From: an uncultured Cycloclasticus sp.
Lineage (GTDB): Bacteria > Pseudomonadota > Gammaproteobacteria > Methylococcales > Cycloclasticaceae
Direction of reading: 5' to 3'
Length of the DNA stretch: 64,000 bases
NCBI GenBank assembly: GCA_913057515.1
Contig: CAJXOJ010000009.1
Span: 1-64,000 of the forward strand
Every line of letters begins with the position of its first letter. The stretch's first letter is position 1. The notes beneath the pieces were generated by a model. That model ran no database searches and was not told where the DNA came from. It saw only the letters and a list, made by a program, of their open reading frames with translations. This document shows, one piece after another, positions 38,857 to 47,612 of this stretch. The position numbers and the translations under genes are program-made.

Positions 38857-40386
38857 ATGAATCAAGCCAAACAATCATTAACCCAGCGCTGCTTACTTAA
38901 AATTGAAGCTTGGGGGAATAATCTACCGCATCCGACAATGCTGTTTATTTATTTATGTGGGCTTGTTATTGGGCTGTCGTGGCTCGGTCATTATTTGGGC
39001 TTAACCGCTTTAAACCCTGTTAATGGTCAGCAGGTGGAGGTTGTAAGCCTTGTTAATGTGGCTGGCCTGCATTTAATACTGGGTAAGATGGTGTCAAATT
39101 TTATGAATTTTGCACCGGTGGGGCCCGTGTTAGTGGTTATGCTTGGCTTAGGTATTGCTGAACGCTCTGGTTTAATTCAAACCGCTTTGCGATTACTCGT
39201 AATGCAAGCGCCGGATAAACTGCTGACATTTATAGTGGTTTTTGCAGGTGTTATGTCTAGCATCGCGGTGGATTCTGGTTATGTTGTTATGATTCCAATG
39301 GCTGGGCTTATATTTCTTGCCGCAGGCCGACACCCACTAGCAGGTATAGCGGCTTGCTTTGCAGGTGTCTCGGGAGGGTTTAGCGCTAATTTATTAGTTG
39401 GGCCATTTGATGCTATTCTTGGCGGCATTAGTACTGAGGCCGCGCATTTGATTGATCCAAATTATGACGTGTCTGCAACGGCTAATTATTATTTTATTGT
39501 GATCTCTACCTTGCTAATTTCTGTTTTGGGTACGATAGTGACGGAGCGCTATATCACCCCTATGTTGGGCGAATATAAAGGCGAAAGATCAAGTGATTTG
39601 AATGCGACGCTGTCTTTCGATGAGCGAAAGGGTTTGCTGGCTGCTTTACTGGCGGGTTTATTAATTCTCATGTGTGTTTTATGGGGTTTAATTCCTCAGC
39701 AAGGCTTTTTAAGGCATCCTGAAACGGGTGGTATTATAAAATCTCCCTTCATGTCGGGTTTAATTGCGTTAATCACCCTAACGGCTGCCATGATGGGCGT
39801 TGTTTTTGGCAAGGTATCAGGCCGTTTTAAAAATCATATTGATGTGATTACTAGCATGGAAAAAACGATGGCAGTGATGGCTACTTACATTGTGTTAATG
39901 TTTTTTGCAGCTCAATTTGTTAATTACTTTAGCTGGACTAACTTGGGTTTAATTTTAGCCATTAATGGGGCGGAGGCATTGAAAAATAGTGGCCTTGGCA
40001 TGGTGCCTTTAATGTTGGGTTTCATTCTTTTATGCACGTTTGCAAATCTGTTTGTGGGTAGTGCTTCGGCTAAATGGGCTATTATGGCCCCTGTTTTTAT
40101 ACCCATGTTTATGTTGTTAGGGCTTGCTCCAGAGGTTGTGCAGGCCGCTTATCGGGTAGGGGATAGCTCTACCAATATCATTACTCCCTTGATGCCTTAT
40201 TTTGCTTTAGTGTATGCGTTTATGAAACGTTATGACGATAGTGCTGGGGTTGGTACGGTGATGACCTTGATGTTGCCCTATTCAGTAGCTTTTTTGATCG
40301 GTTGGGGCTTATTATTAAGTATTTGGTTAGTTTTGGGCGTTCCACTAGGGCCGGATGGATTGTTGTTCTTGCCGGTTTCTTCATGA
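38857..40386 (+). CDS. AbgT-family transporter
   Basis: The 509-aa membrane protein is of the AbgT family (p-aminobenzoyl-glutamate importers, MtrF-like sulfonamide exporters). Family-typical parts are LPHPTMLFIYLCG at the N-terminus, SSIAVDSGYVVMIPM, GVSGGFSANLLVGPFDAILGG and the VGDSSTNIITPLMPYF loop. The direction and substrate cannot be decided from sequence. Confidence 0.88.
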   Translation: MNQAKQSLTQRCLLKIEAWGNNLPHPTMLFIYLCGLVIGLSWLGHYLGLTALNPVNGQQVEVVSLVNVAGLHLILGKMVSNFMNFAPVGPVLVVMLGLGIAERSGLIQTALRLLVMQAPDKLLTFIVVFAGVMSSIAVDSGYVVMIPMAGLIFLAAGRHPLAGIAACFAGVSGGFSANLLVGPFDAILGGISTEAAHLIDPNYDVSATANYYFIVISTLLISVLGTIVTERYITPMLGEYKGERSSDLNATLSFDERKGLLAALLAGLLILMCVLWGLIPQQGFLRHPETGGIIKSPFMSGLIALITLTAAMMGVVFGKVSGRFKNHIDVITSMEKTMAVMATYIVLMFFAAQFVNYFSWTNLGLILAINGAEALKNSGLGMVPLMLGFILLCTFANLFVGSASAKWAIMAPVFIPMFMLLGLAPEVVQAAYRVGDSSTNIITPLMPYFALVYAFMKRYDDSAGVGTVMTLMLPYSVAFLIGWGLLLSIWLVLGVPLGPDGLLFLPVSS

Positions 40387-40445
40387 CTGGTTTTAAAACA
40401 GTATGCTGAGTCCAATGTAAACGTATATTTAAACGGGAGAAAGAA

Positions 40446-40904
40446 ATGAATGGAGTTGGTCAAAATTTTATCTACGCAATTGTTATGTTTATGGCCGGCG
40501 TGGGTATTCCGATAATGGGCGCGCTAAGCGGCGGTTTAGGTGCGAGGTTACAAAGCCCAGCGTTAGCAGCCGTCATATTGTTTGTGGTTGGTTTTGTTAT
40601 TGCCGTTGTATACCTATTTATGGTGGAAGGTATACCAAGATCAATCCCTAACGTATCAATCCCTATTCAATATTATTTGGGGGGTGTATTTATTATTTTT
40701 TACACGTTAAGCATTACGTATATAGGGCCAAAGTTTGGTATTGGTAATGCGGTTTGTTTTGTGTTGTTAGGCCAGCTTATTTCAATGTCCGTGATTGACC
40801 ACTTTGGTTTATTAAGTTCTCTACAGTATTCTATTACGTTGCAACGTTTTGCTGGTTTGTTGTTTATGGCCGTTGGGGTGTTTTTAGTAGTTAAGCGTTT
40901 TTAA
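40446..40904 (+). CDS. YdcZ-type DMT membrane protein (DUF606)
   Basis: The 152-aa protein has five hydrophobic helices and the PIMGALSGGLGARLQSPALAA start typical of this single-repeat DMT family. Such proteins work as pairs or dimers. GGGAGAAAGAA is the ribosome site. Substrate unknown. Confidence 0.75.
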   Translation: MNGVGQNFIYAIVMFMAGVGIPIMGALSGGLGARLQSPALAAVILFVVGFVIAVVYLFMVEGIPRSIPNVSIPIQYYLGGVFIIFYTLSITYIGPKFGIGNAVCFVLLGQLISMSVIDHFGLLSSLQYSITLQRFAGLLFMAVGVFLVVKRF

Positions 40905-40956
40905 CTAAGGTACTTTACGCGATGATGTGCATTCAAAATGTTGCTGGGTTAAAGAG

Positions 40957-41856
40957 ATGAAAATAGGGTTGGCGTTAGGCAGTGGAGCGTCACGTGGTTG
41001 GTCGCATATTGGCGTTATTAAAGCACTGATAGCCGAAGGGATTGAACCAAATATTGTATGTGGCACTTCAATTGGTGCGCTGGTTGGTGCCTCTTATGTA
41101 TCCGGCCACTTAAACGAGTTAGAACAATGGGCTAGCTCTTTGTCGACATTTAAAATGGCTAAATTTTTTGAAATTAACCGCTCCTTTAATGGCTTTATTA
41201 ATACCGATCGGCTACATGCTTTTTTAAGTAAGTTTGTTGCACCAGAGAAGGCGGTTATTGAAACGTTTGATAAACAATACGCCAGTGTAGCGACTGATTT
41301 AGAAACGGGTAGAGAAATTTGGCTAACTGAAGGGCCCGTGTTAGAAGCGGTATGGGCTTCTATTTCATTACCCGGGTTATTCCCTGCAATACGACATGAT
41401 AATAAATGGCTTGTTGATGGTGGACTTGTTAACCCCGTTCCAGTATCTGTTTGCAGGGCTTTAGGAGCCGATGTGGTGATTGCTATTAATTTAAATGGCG
41501 ATATAGTTGGCAAACATATGCAGAAAAAGGAAGAGTCAGCTAAGGAACCTGAAAAAATTGCCAATAAACTGTCAAGCATAGTGACAGAGTATGCTGATTC
41601 ACTTTTTTCAATTGATAGGAGTGAGAAGCAGCAGAAACCCAGCTTATTTGAAGCAATTGCCAGTTCTGTTAATATTACTCAAGATAGAATTACAAAAAGC
41701 CGTATGGCTGGAGACCCACCTGATATTGTTCTGACACCCAAGTTATCTCATATGGGTTTGTTGGAGTTCTACAGGGCAGAAGAGGCGATAAATGAAGGAA
41801 TGGATTGCGTTCAACGGATGTTGCCGGAAATAAAATACACCTTAGGTATTAACTAG
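40957..41856 (+). CDS. Patatin-like phospholipase (RssA-type)
   Basis: The 299-aa hydrolase has the oxyanion loop GSGASRGW (residues 8-15), the nucleophile Ser38 in GTSIG and the dyad Asp in VDGGLVNPVP. ATG 40957 with AAAGAG upstream starts at the conserved MKIGLALGSG; an earlier GTG only adds an unrelated stretch. Probable acyl-ester hydrolase in the cytoplasm or at the membrane. Confidence 0.87.
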   Translation: MKIGLALGSGASRGWSHIGVIKALIAEGIEPNIVCGTSIGALVGASYVSGHLNELEQWASSLSTFKMAKFFEINRSFNGFINTDRLHAFLSKFVAPEKAVIETFDKQYASVATDLETGREIWLTEGPVLEAVWASISLPGLFPAIRHDNKWLVDGGLVNPVPVSVCRALGADVVIAINLNGDIVGKHMQKKEESAKEPEKIANKLSSIVTEYADSLFSIDRSEKQQKPSLFEAIASSVNITQDRITKSRMAGDPPDIVLTPKLSHMGLLEFYRAEEAINEGMDCVQRMLPEIKYTLGIN

Positions 41857-41888
41857 AAGGTTACATTTAACAATAACAAAAAGGGCGG

Positions 41889-42674
41889 ATGATGGCGGAC
41901 GGTCTAGAATTTAGTGATGAAGTAAACCATGCTTTAAAAATGGCGTATCAAACACCAGATATTGTTGCAGCAAGGGCGATGGTTGTGACATCGCTGAAAC
42001 TACAGGAAGGGTTAAAGGTGTTGGACATTGGCTCTGGACCTGGTTTGTTAGCACTGGATATTAGTCAAAAAGTGGGTGATTCAGGGTCTGTAGTAGGTAT
42101 TGATATGGCGGACAATATGATTGAATCGGCTAAAAAACTGTGTGCCGATAACAAGAGGGTATCCTTTGAACAAGGAGATGCTATGTCGCTTCCTTTCGCC
42201 GATAATAGTTTTGATGCAGTCGTTTCAACACAAGTTTATGAATATGTACCGGACTTAGATGCTGCGTTGGCAGAGTTTGCACGAGTGCTCCGTCCAGGCG
42301 GTCGAGGGGTTATTGTTGATACAGATTGGGCGTTTCCTTACTGGAGTGCGGGTGATGGTGATTGTCGTGATAGTATGATTAATGCATGGAAGCAGCATTG
42401 TGCACAAGAATCAGTACCTATGCGCTTACCCGGCTCAATCAAATCAGCGGGTTTACAGTTACAAAGTGTACGTGCATTACCCATTATGAATACTCACTAT
42501 AATGAAGATAATTTCAGTTATTGGTTATCGAAAATCATCGCCTCATTTGCCATCGGCCGAGAGGGTTTGACCCACAGTGAGTCTGATGCTTGGATAGCAG
42601 GGCTTGACTCGCTTGAGCAACGTGGAGAGTATTTCTTTTGTATTAACCGTTATCTTTACGAGATCGTTAACTAG
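41889..42674 (+). CDS. UbiE-like SAM-dependent methyltransferase
   Basis: The 261-aa enzyme has motif I VLDIGSGPGLLALDIS (about 42-57), GIDMADNMI and EQGDAMSLPFADNSFDAVVSTQVYEYV, as in Methyltransf_11 proteins. The substrate is unknown. It lies 32 bases after the patatin gene and ends one base before the convergent small membrane protein gene. Confidence 0.82.
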   Translation: MMADGLEFSDEVNHALKMAYQTPDIVAARAMVVTSLKLQEGLKVLDIGSGPGLLALDISQKVGDSGSVVGIDMADNMIESAKKLCADNKRVSFEQGDAMSLPFADNSFDAVVSTQVYEYVPDLDAALAEFARVLRPGGRGVIVDTDWAFPYWSAGDGDCRDSMINAWKQHCAQESVPMRLPGSIKSAGLQLQSVRALPIMNTHYNEDNFSYWLSKIIASFAIGREGLTHSESDAWIAGLDSLEQRGEYFFCINRYLYEIVN

Positions 42675-43043
42675 TTATTTTTTGACGCTTGCTGAGTCTT
42701 TTTTTCTATAGATAAAAGCGAAGACTTCTATCACGACTAAAATAAAAACAAGTAACGCTAGGCTGATGACCACAGGAAGAGAGTAACTGGGTAAAAAGCC
42801 AATATGGTTGATTGAAACGTGTAGAGATAAGTCGGTTTTAAAAAGAGTGCTTAGTAATTTATAAATGCCAATAAAGCCGAGTATGATGCCGCTAGCAATG
42901 CTAAGTTGGCTAAATACTAAGCGATATCTAAATGCATGTTTTGGTTTGGTTAGCGTCATAAAAATTTCTTTAAACGGCATGATGGCAGTGCAAATTAAAT
43001 AATAAAGACCGCCAATGCCTGCGCCCGGTAAGCCAACATTCAT
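42675..43043 (-). CDS. Small membrane protein paired with the glycosyltransferase
   Basis: A 122-aa protein with three hydrophobic segments (LYYLICTAIM, LSIASGIILGFIGIYKLL and VVISLALLVFILVVIEVFAFIY). No family is recognised. It begins one base after the glycosyltransferase stop, so the two genes are translated together. A role in the same surface glycan step is inferred. Confidence 0.6.
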   Translation of the reverse strand: MNVGLPGAGIGGLYYLICTAIMPFKEIFMTLTKPKHAFRYRLVFSQLSIASGIILGFIGIYKLLSTLFKTDLSLHVSINHIGFLPSYSLPVVISLALLVFILVVIEVFAFIYRKKDSASVKK

Positions 43044-43044
43044 A

Positions 43045-44232
43045 TCAATGTCCTTTTTCGTAAGTAGTGAGTGGCTTTTTTAGTATGAGCTCTTTAAAGA
43101 GCGCTTCTAAAAATATAGCTGAATTAACCACACGTAAAACCATAAAAGCAGGAATACTGGTTAGCGCTTTCCATGTTTCACCTCTACTGTATGCTTTTAC
43201 CAGTGTGGGGACGACGACCATCGGTAGGTCGATGATATAGCCCAATAAAAATAATGGACTGACAGTAACAGAAAGAATAGGGATCACCGTTAAGTAAAAA
43301 ATAGAGGCTATTGACGCATCCCAACACATAACCGTGACAATAGATCGTAGAAATGGAACGCGTAAGATTCCTTTTCGATGTAGTTTAACGTTTTGAATAA
43401 AACCATGAGCCCAGCGTTTTAACTGCTTGCGCATAAAGTGAAAATTATGTGGCTCAATGGGGTAGCAGATCGCATCGGGTACAAACCGCACTTTTTTACC
43501 TAGCTGATAGGCTGTCCACGTTAAGTCCATATCTTCTGCCATGGTACGTAATGACCAACCACCAATTTGTTTAAGGTATTCAGTTCGAAACAAGGAAAAA
43601 CAACCTGATGAGATTAATGGTTTTTCATAATATGACTGAATTTCTTTATAGAAGGTAAAGGCCATTAGGTATTCCACATAGCGGCCTCTTTCCCATAAGG
43701 TGTTCACACGTTGAGGGATGACAAAGCCACAAACTGCTACCACATCCCGCTCGTTCATAGCAGCGTAAAGCTTTTCTAGGGCATTGTGTTCTAACGTCGT
43801 ATCAGCATCTATAGCTAATGTGTATGGCGTATTGATATGAGTTAATGCAAAATTTTGAGCACCAGCTTTAGAACCAGTGTTCTCAGGAGGAGTTATAACA
43901 GTGACGCTTAATGAGCGACAGATTGCTGCGGTATCATCGGTTGAGCCATCATCGATAACAATAATGTGTTCTGCGATTAGAGATTGGCTTAATAGACTAT
44001 TGATGGTGTCGGCGATACAGCTTTCTTCATTATAAGCAGGCACGATGATGGTAACAGGACAGTGACTAAGAGGTTTTTCTTTAGCCTTTGTTTGGTCGTT
44101 GATGTGAGGTTTTACAGCGGTATGTAGTAAAAAAGAAGGGGAGGTGTCTAACATACTGGGGGGGGGGGTGAAAGATGTTGATGTAATCTCCGATTTTAAC
44201 GTACTGGCGATGTAAAGGGGCTGATATACCAT
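43045..44232 (-). CDS. Family 2 glycosyltransferase with a C11 tract near its start
   Basis: The 395-aa membrane glycosyltransferase has a GT-A core: VTIIVPAYNEES, IDDGSTDDTA, the DADTT metal motif, and the RTMAEDMDLTWTAYQLG and KQLKRWAHGF (QxxRW-like) region of processive polysaccharide synthases. Three helices follow. An 11-C run lies in codons 23-26 (44158-44168). Loss or gain of one C would shift the frame of the longer form. ATG 44154, just after the tract, is an alternative start whose product would stay whole. Neither start has a good ribosome site. Confidence 0.82.
   Translation of the reverse strand: MVYQPLYIASTLKSEITSTSFTPPPSMLDTSPSFLLHTAVKPHINDQTKAKEKPLSHCPVTIIVPAYNEESCIADTINSLLSQSLIAEHIIVIDDGSTDDTAAICRSLSVTVITPPENTGSKAGAQNFALTHINTPYTLAIDADTTLEHNALEKLYAAMNERDVVAVCGFVIPQRVNTLWERGRYVEYLMAFTFYKEIQSYYEKPLISSGCFSLFRTEYLKQIGGWSLRTMAEDMDLTWTAYQLGKKVRFVPDAICYPIEPHNFHFMRKQLKRWAHGFIQNVKLHRKGILRVPFLRSIVTVMCWDASIASIFYLTVIPILSVTVSPLFLLGYIIDLPMVVVPTLVKAYSRGETWKALTSIPAFMVLRVVNSAIFLEALFKELILKKPLTTYEKGH
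44158..44168 (-). repeat. Homopolymer of 11 G (C on the coding strand)
   Basis: An uninterrupted G11 on the plus strand is exceptional in this AT-rich sequence. It falls in the 5' coding region or leader of a surface glycosyltransferase, the classic place for slipped-strand phase variation. Confidence 0.85.
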
Positions 44233-44326
44233 AAATGGTCAATAGGGCAAATGAAGGTTTTTGCTCTAAGAAGGGAGGTTGAGCCTCAATATTATCTTAG
44301 GGCTGAGGCTACTTTTAGGTCTTGTA

Positions 44327-44356
44327 TAAAAAAACGCTCACTAATGTGAGCGTTTT
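44327..44356 (-). terminator. Terminator downstream of the dioxygenase operon
   Basis: An 11-base perfect stem (44331-44341 / 44346-44356) with a TAAT loop has a run of T on the minus strand. It ends transcripts coming from the dioxygenase genes before the glycosyltransferase. Confidence 0.8.
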
Positions 44357-44397
44357 CATACTAAGAGACCGTTATGGAGTCAACATAGGAGAATGTT

Positions 44398-44438
44398 CGT
44401 TTAATTTAAGCGAATACTAAAGCAGCCTAAATTAAACG
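44398..44438. repeat. 14-bp inverted repeat in the 3' region of the dioxygenase operon
   Basis: CGTTTAATTTAAGC (44398-44411) faces GCCTAAATTAAACG (44425-44438), with one G-T pair and a 13-base gap. It is AT-rich without a T tail and lies between the operon and its terminator. It could stabilise the mRNA 3' end or be a decayed insertion end. Confidence 0.5.
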
Positions 44439-44516
44439 TGTTGCTACAAAGAGGTGAAAATAATTTGTTGCTGAGCTAATCGATCAGCAACTGTCATCCC
44501 TTGTCGCATTGTTCTT

Positions 44517-45416
44517 CTATATATCAATGTCCATACCATAACCAGACGCTTCTACCCCATGACCAAAGATGTCACCAGCATAATGCTCTTGAGTCTCTGG
44601 TTTAACATAATCACCCCAGCCAAGTTCCATTAACCAGCCAGAAGGTGTGGCTGAGTAGAAGGTATAAAGTTGATCATTAGCGTGCTTACCTAACTGCATA
44701 GCAACATCAATACCTTTGTCACGAATAATATCATGTGACTGCCCAAAGTCATCTAGATTAGAATACTGAATATGAAGGTGGTTTAATCGTTCTACCATGC
44801 CGTGGAAACCAAAGGCAATAGAGTGTTGACGACCGTTACAATGCATAAAACAAGGTTCGGCAAAGTTACCATCTGGCATAGGGATCCTATACTCCACAGA
44901 TCCAACTAGGCCTAATAATTTATAGAAGTTATAAGTCTCTTCATCATTATCTGAACGCACAAGAACGTGCCCTAAACCTTGGTCGCCAGCAATGAAATTA
45001 CCAAATAGAGGACGTCCAGGGTGGAAAGGTTTCATTACATCCACTTGAGGGCTGTAATAAATTTCATTAGCCGTGCCCGATGGATCTTCAAGTTTTATCA
45101 AAGCCAGCACATGACGCTCTCGTGCTTCTTCAGGTGTTCCTACGCGAAAAGCAACACCAGCATCTGTTAGCTGCTTTTGCATGGCTTTAAACTCTTCTTG
45201 ACCCGCTACACGCCATCCCATATAAGCTAAATCATCAGAGTCAGCCGTTTGATGAACAGTAATACGGTGATGTTGAAGATCCATTCTTAGGTGAAAACGA
45301 TCTTCTTGAGTACTTTCAACAATTTGAAGGCCAATGCATTCAGTTGCATACTTTCTCCATGCAGTTGAGTCGGTTACATTTAGGCCTAAATATCCTAATT
45401 CTATTACTTTTACCAT
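44517..45416 (-). CDS. Type I extradiol ring-cleavage dioxygenase (BphC-like)
   Basis: The 299-aa two-domain VOC enzyme opens catechol-type rings next to the hydroxyls using Fe(II). The metal ligands are visible as His150 (GLGHVLVRS), His213 (LNHLHIQYS) and Glu264 (LMELGWGDY). Length is as for 2,3-dihydroxybiphenyl or 1,2-dihydroxynaphthalene dioxygenases. AAGGAG precedes ATG. It is third in the operon after the ring-hydroxylating subunits, matching sequential attack on an aromatic ring, though the dehydrogenase step between them is not encoded here. Confidence 0.88.
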   Translation of the reverse strand: MVKVIELGYLGLNVTDSTAWRKYATECIGLQIVESTQEDRFHLRMDLQHHRITVHQTADSDDLAYMGWRVAGQEEFKAMQKQLTDAGVAFRVGTPEEARERHVLALIKLEDPSGTANEIYYSPQVDVMKPFHPGRPLFGNFIAGDQGLGHVLVRSDNDEETYNFYKLLGLVGSVEYRIPMPDGNFAEPCFMHCNGRQHSIAFGFHGMVERLNHLHIQYSNLDDFGQSHDIIRDKGIDVAMQLGKHANDQLYTFYSATPSGWLMELGWGDYVKPETQEHYAGDIFGHGVEASGYGMDIDI

Positions 45417-45445
45417 TTTTCTCTCCTTCTTAGATATAAAATTAA

Positions 45446-45982
45446 TTACAAAAACACATTTAAACTTTTATTCATAAAGATATTCTGATCTAAAATAATT
45501 TTACGTTTGGCTAGTTTTAACTGCCCATCCACACGGCGTAAAATATCAGTACGGTGACCGACCATCAGGTGTTCTTCATCTTCATTCATATTGCGGTTTA
45601 CAGTTGTTAATGAATACACCTTGTACTCATCCGGATTAGCGGTATGTTCAACTTCAATATTGCTGATAACATGAGATGCTCTAGTGGCAGGGTCTTCAGA
45701 CCAGCATGTTCCTGTGTCATTACGTAAAACCCTTCTTTTTAAGTTATGCATATCATCATTGTAATAAGCCATGTCATTAACCGTTGGTTCGGTTTGGTTT
45801 TTACGGTAATACTGATAGCGATAAGGCATCCAGTAATGGATGTCCTCAGTCAAAGTGTCTAACCATGCATGAAACTCTTCGGTATCCAAAAGGCGAGCCT
45901 CTTTATACAAAAACTGCTGAACCTCAAAGGTTAGTTCCATAGAAGCAGGGGTTACTGATTGTTCTGTTGAATTAGTCATCAT
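45446..45982 (-). CDS. Aromatic ring-hydroxylating dioxygenase beta subunit
   Basis: The 178-aa protein is the structural small subunit of a Rieske dioxygenase (NTF2-like fold). LEFTFEVQQFLYKEARLLD-like N-terminus, TEDIHYWMPYRYQYYR and KLAKRKIILDQNIF are family-typical. It starts nine bases after the alpha subunit, with GGAG..AGG upstream of ATG 45982. It forms an alpha3beta3 enzyme with its neighbour. Confidence 0.88.
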   Translation of the reverse strand: MMTNSTEQSVTPASMELTFEVQQFLYKEARLLDTEEFHAWLDTLTEDIHYWMPYRYQYYRKNQTEPTVNDMAYYNDDMHNLKRRVLRNDTGTCWSEDPATRASHVISNIEVEHTANPDEYKVYSLTTVNRNMNEDEEHLMVGHRTDILRRVDGQLKLAKRKIILDQNIFMNKSLNVFL

Positions 45983-45990
45983 CCTAGCTC

Positions 45991-47307
45991 CTATTTAGTT
46001 GTTGTGTGACGTGGTTTATAACGCGTAGGAACATCATCCCACGAATCAGCATTCATTAAATCGGCCCAACGAGTATAAAAGTGACGCTGGTTAGCGTCGT
46101 TAAATTGACCCTTATAAATAATGCCAGGTAATTCTTCATGCTCGATTTCACGAGTAATACCACAGCCATAATGAAGTTTTTCTTGACGGGTTAAATAACC
46201 TTTATTAACTTGCGTATTACCTTCCCAGTTTTCACCGTCATCCATTTCTAGAACGCCAGCTGGATTAAAGGTCATCATGCAAGCATTGTTAATTTCTTGC
46301 TTAATTTCTTCGGGCATATTTTTATTTACAACGGTAAAAATACGTAACTCTAATTTTTTCGGGCCTCTGGGTAGCCAAACGCGAAAGGTTTGAATGCCAG
46401 GTAAGAAGGAAATATTAGGGAATAATGAAACTGAGGCTAATGAACCAAAGATATTGGAGCGAAGCTCTCCATACTTATCTTTTATTTTAGGCTTAATAAT
46501 GTCTCTGACATAGTTTTTCCACTTTTCAGAACCACCAATAATGACGTCAGCATAACCGTCGGTGCCAAACTCCCAGCCATGCCCATTAACACTGGCATGG
46601 AATGAGCCGTCCTGTACTGCTGGGCCAAAACCCTCACCATTATTCATAGCTTTTAACCCTGAGTCATGGTTCCAAAGGGCATGATAGGCATCACCAATAA
46701 AATTTTCTACGCCAAACTTCCAGTTAGAATTAGCATAAGACTTGATACCACCGTTGATGAATTCAGTTTCGCCATCGTTATCAAACATCATGTCTAAGTA
46801 CCAACGAAAATCCCCCAGCCATTCATCTAAAGAAGGTGCGTCTTGGTCAAATGTGGCAAATATTAAGCCTTTATAGGTTTCAACGCGTGCTTGCCTAGGG
46901 CTCCACTTTTCTTTATCAATATCGCCTTCATCGTAAACGTGCTCGTTAGCTAAAGCGCCTAGTTTGCCGTCAATACCAAAGCTCCAGCCATGGTAATTAC
47001 AAATAAAAGAGCGGGTATTACCTTCGTCTGCAAAGCAGAATTTATTGCCGCGGTGAGGGCAAGAATTTAAAAAGACTCTGACACTTCCGTCTTTTTGACG
47101 TGCACCAATAACACCATCTTCACCCATATAAGTAGTATAGAAGTCATTAGCATTAGGAATCATTGAGTCATGCGCAATAAATTGCCAAGATTTTGCAAAA
47201 ATTTGTTTTAATTCTTGCTCATAAATTTCCTCTTCCCAAAAAATACGGCGATCGACCCAGCCTTCTTCGTTATCAATAAATTGATGGTAATCAGTCTTAT
47301 TGCTCAT
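45991..47307 (-). CDS. Aromatic ring-hydroxylating dioxygenase alpha subunit (Rieske)
   Basis: The 438-aa catalytic subunit carries the Rieske [2Fe-2S] motif Cys83-x-His85-x17-Cys103-x2-His106. The mononuclear iron site is His209 and His214 with the electron-relay Asp206 (GDAYHALWNH), plus Asp356/357 (EMDDGENWEG). It adds O2 to an aromatic ring to give a cis-dihydrodiol. The ferredoxin and reductase needed for electron transfer are not in this operon. AGGAGAG upstream is the ribosome site. The pattern resembles naphthalene/biphenyl-type oxygenases; the exact substrate is not readable. Confidence 0.9.
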   Translation of the reverse strand: MSNKTDYHQFIDNEEGWVDRRIFWEEEIYEQELKQIFAKSWQFIAHDSMIPNANDFYTTYMGEDGVIGARQKDGSVRVFLNSCPHRGNKFCFADEGNTRSFICNYHGWSFGIDGKLGALANEHVYDEGDIDKEKWSPRQARVETYKGLIFATFDQDAPSLDEWLGDFRWYLDMMFDNDGETEFINGGIKSYANSNWKFGVENFIGDAYHALWNHDSGLKAMNNGEGFGPAVQDGSFHASVNGHGWEFGTDGYADVIIGGSEKWKNYVRDIIKPKIKDKYGELRSNIFGSLASVSLFPNISFLPGIQTFRVWLPRGPKKLELRIFTVVNKNMPEEIKQEINNACMMTFNPAGVLEMDDGENWEGNTQVNKGYLTRQEKLHYGCGITREIEHEELPGIIYKGQFNDANQRHFYTRWADLMNADSWDDVPTRYKPRHTTTK

Positions 47308-47361
47308 ACCCTTAGCTCTCCTATGTTTTGCTCTGCTTTTTTTAAAATTATGTGTTCGGTT

Positions 47362-47403
47362 ATTCTAACGACTGTCTAGTTTTAACGATTTGATGCAGAT
47401 CAG
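47362..47403 (-). promoter_or_regulatory. Dioxygenase promoter with an FNR/CRP-type box at -41.5
   Basis: On the minus strand a -10 TAGAAT is at 47367-47362, giving a start near 47355. TTGATGCAGATCAG (47390-47403) differs by one base from the FNR consensus TTGAT-N4-ATCAA and is centred at 47396.5. That is exactly -41.5, the class II activator position. No good -35 is present, as expected of an activated promoter. The regulator is unknown. Confidence 0.5.
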
Positions 47404-47520
47404 AAAAAGCAAAAGAAGTGATTGTTCGTTTTTCATGTCAACCTATGCTTAATAAAGGTTATTCAGTCGACTTGGTGTAGTATGAGAATGTGATTTGTAA
47501 AAATTAAAGGGTAGTTAAAG

Positions 47521-47536
47521 TGGGGCTATATTTGCT
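47521..47536 (+). promoter_or_regulatory. Weak sigma54-like promoter ahead of the protease gene
   Basis: TGGGGC, five bases, then TTGCT matches the -24 GG and -12 GC spacing of TGGCAC-N5-TTGCW with some mismatches. It would start transcription near 47548, where a GTATAT/ATATAC inverted repeat lies (47548-47565). By-eye match only. Confidence 0.3.
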
Positions 47537-47612
47537 GAAGGAGGGTGGTATATGCATTAATATACGCTGTTCTTTTTGATCTCTGCCTGTTTTGTTATGT
47601 AACCTAATTATT

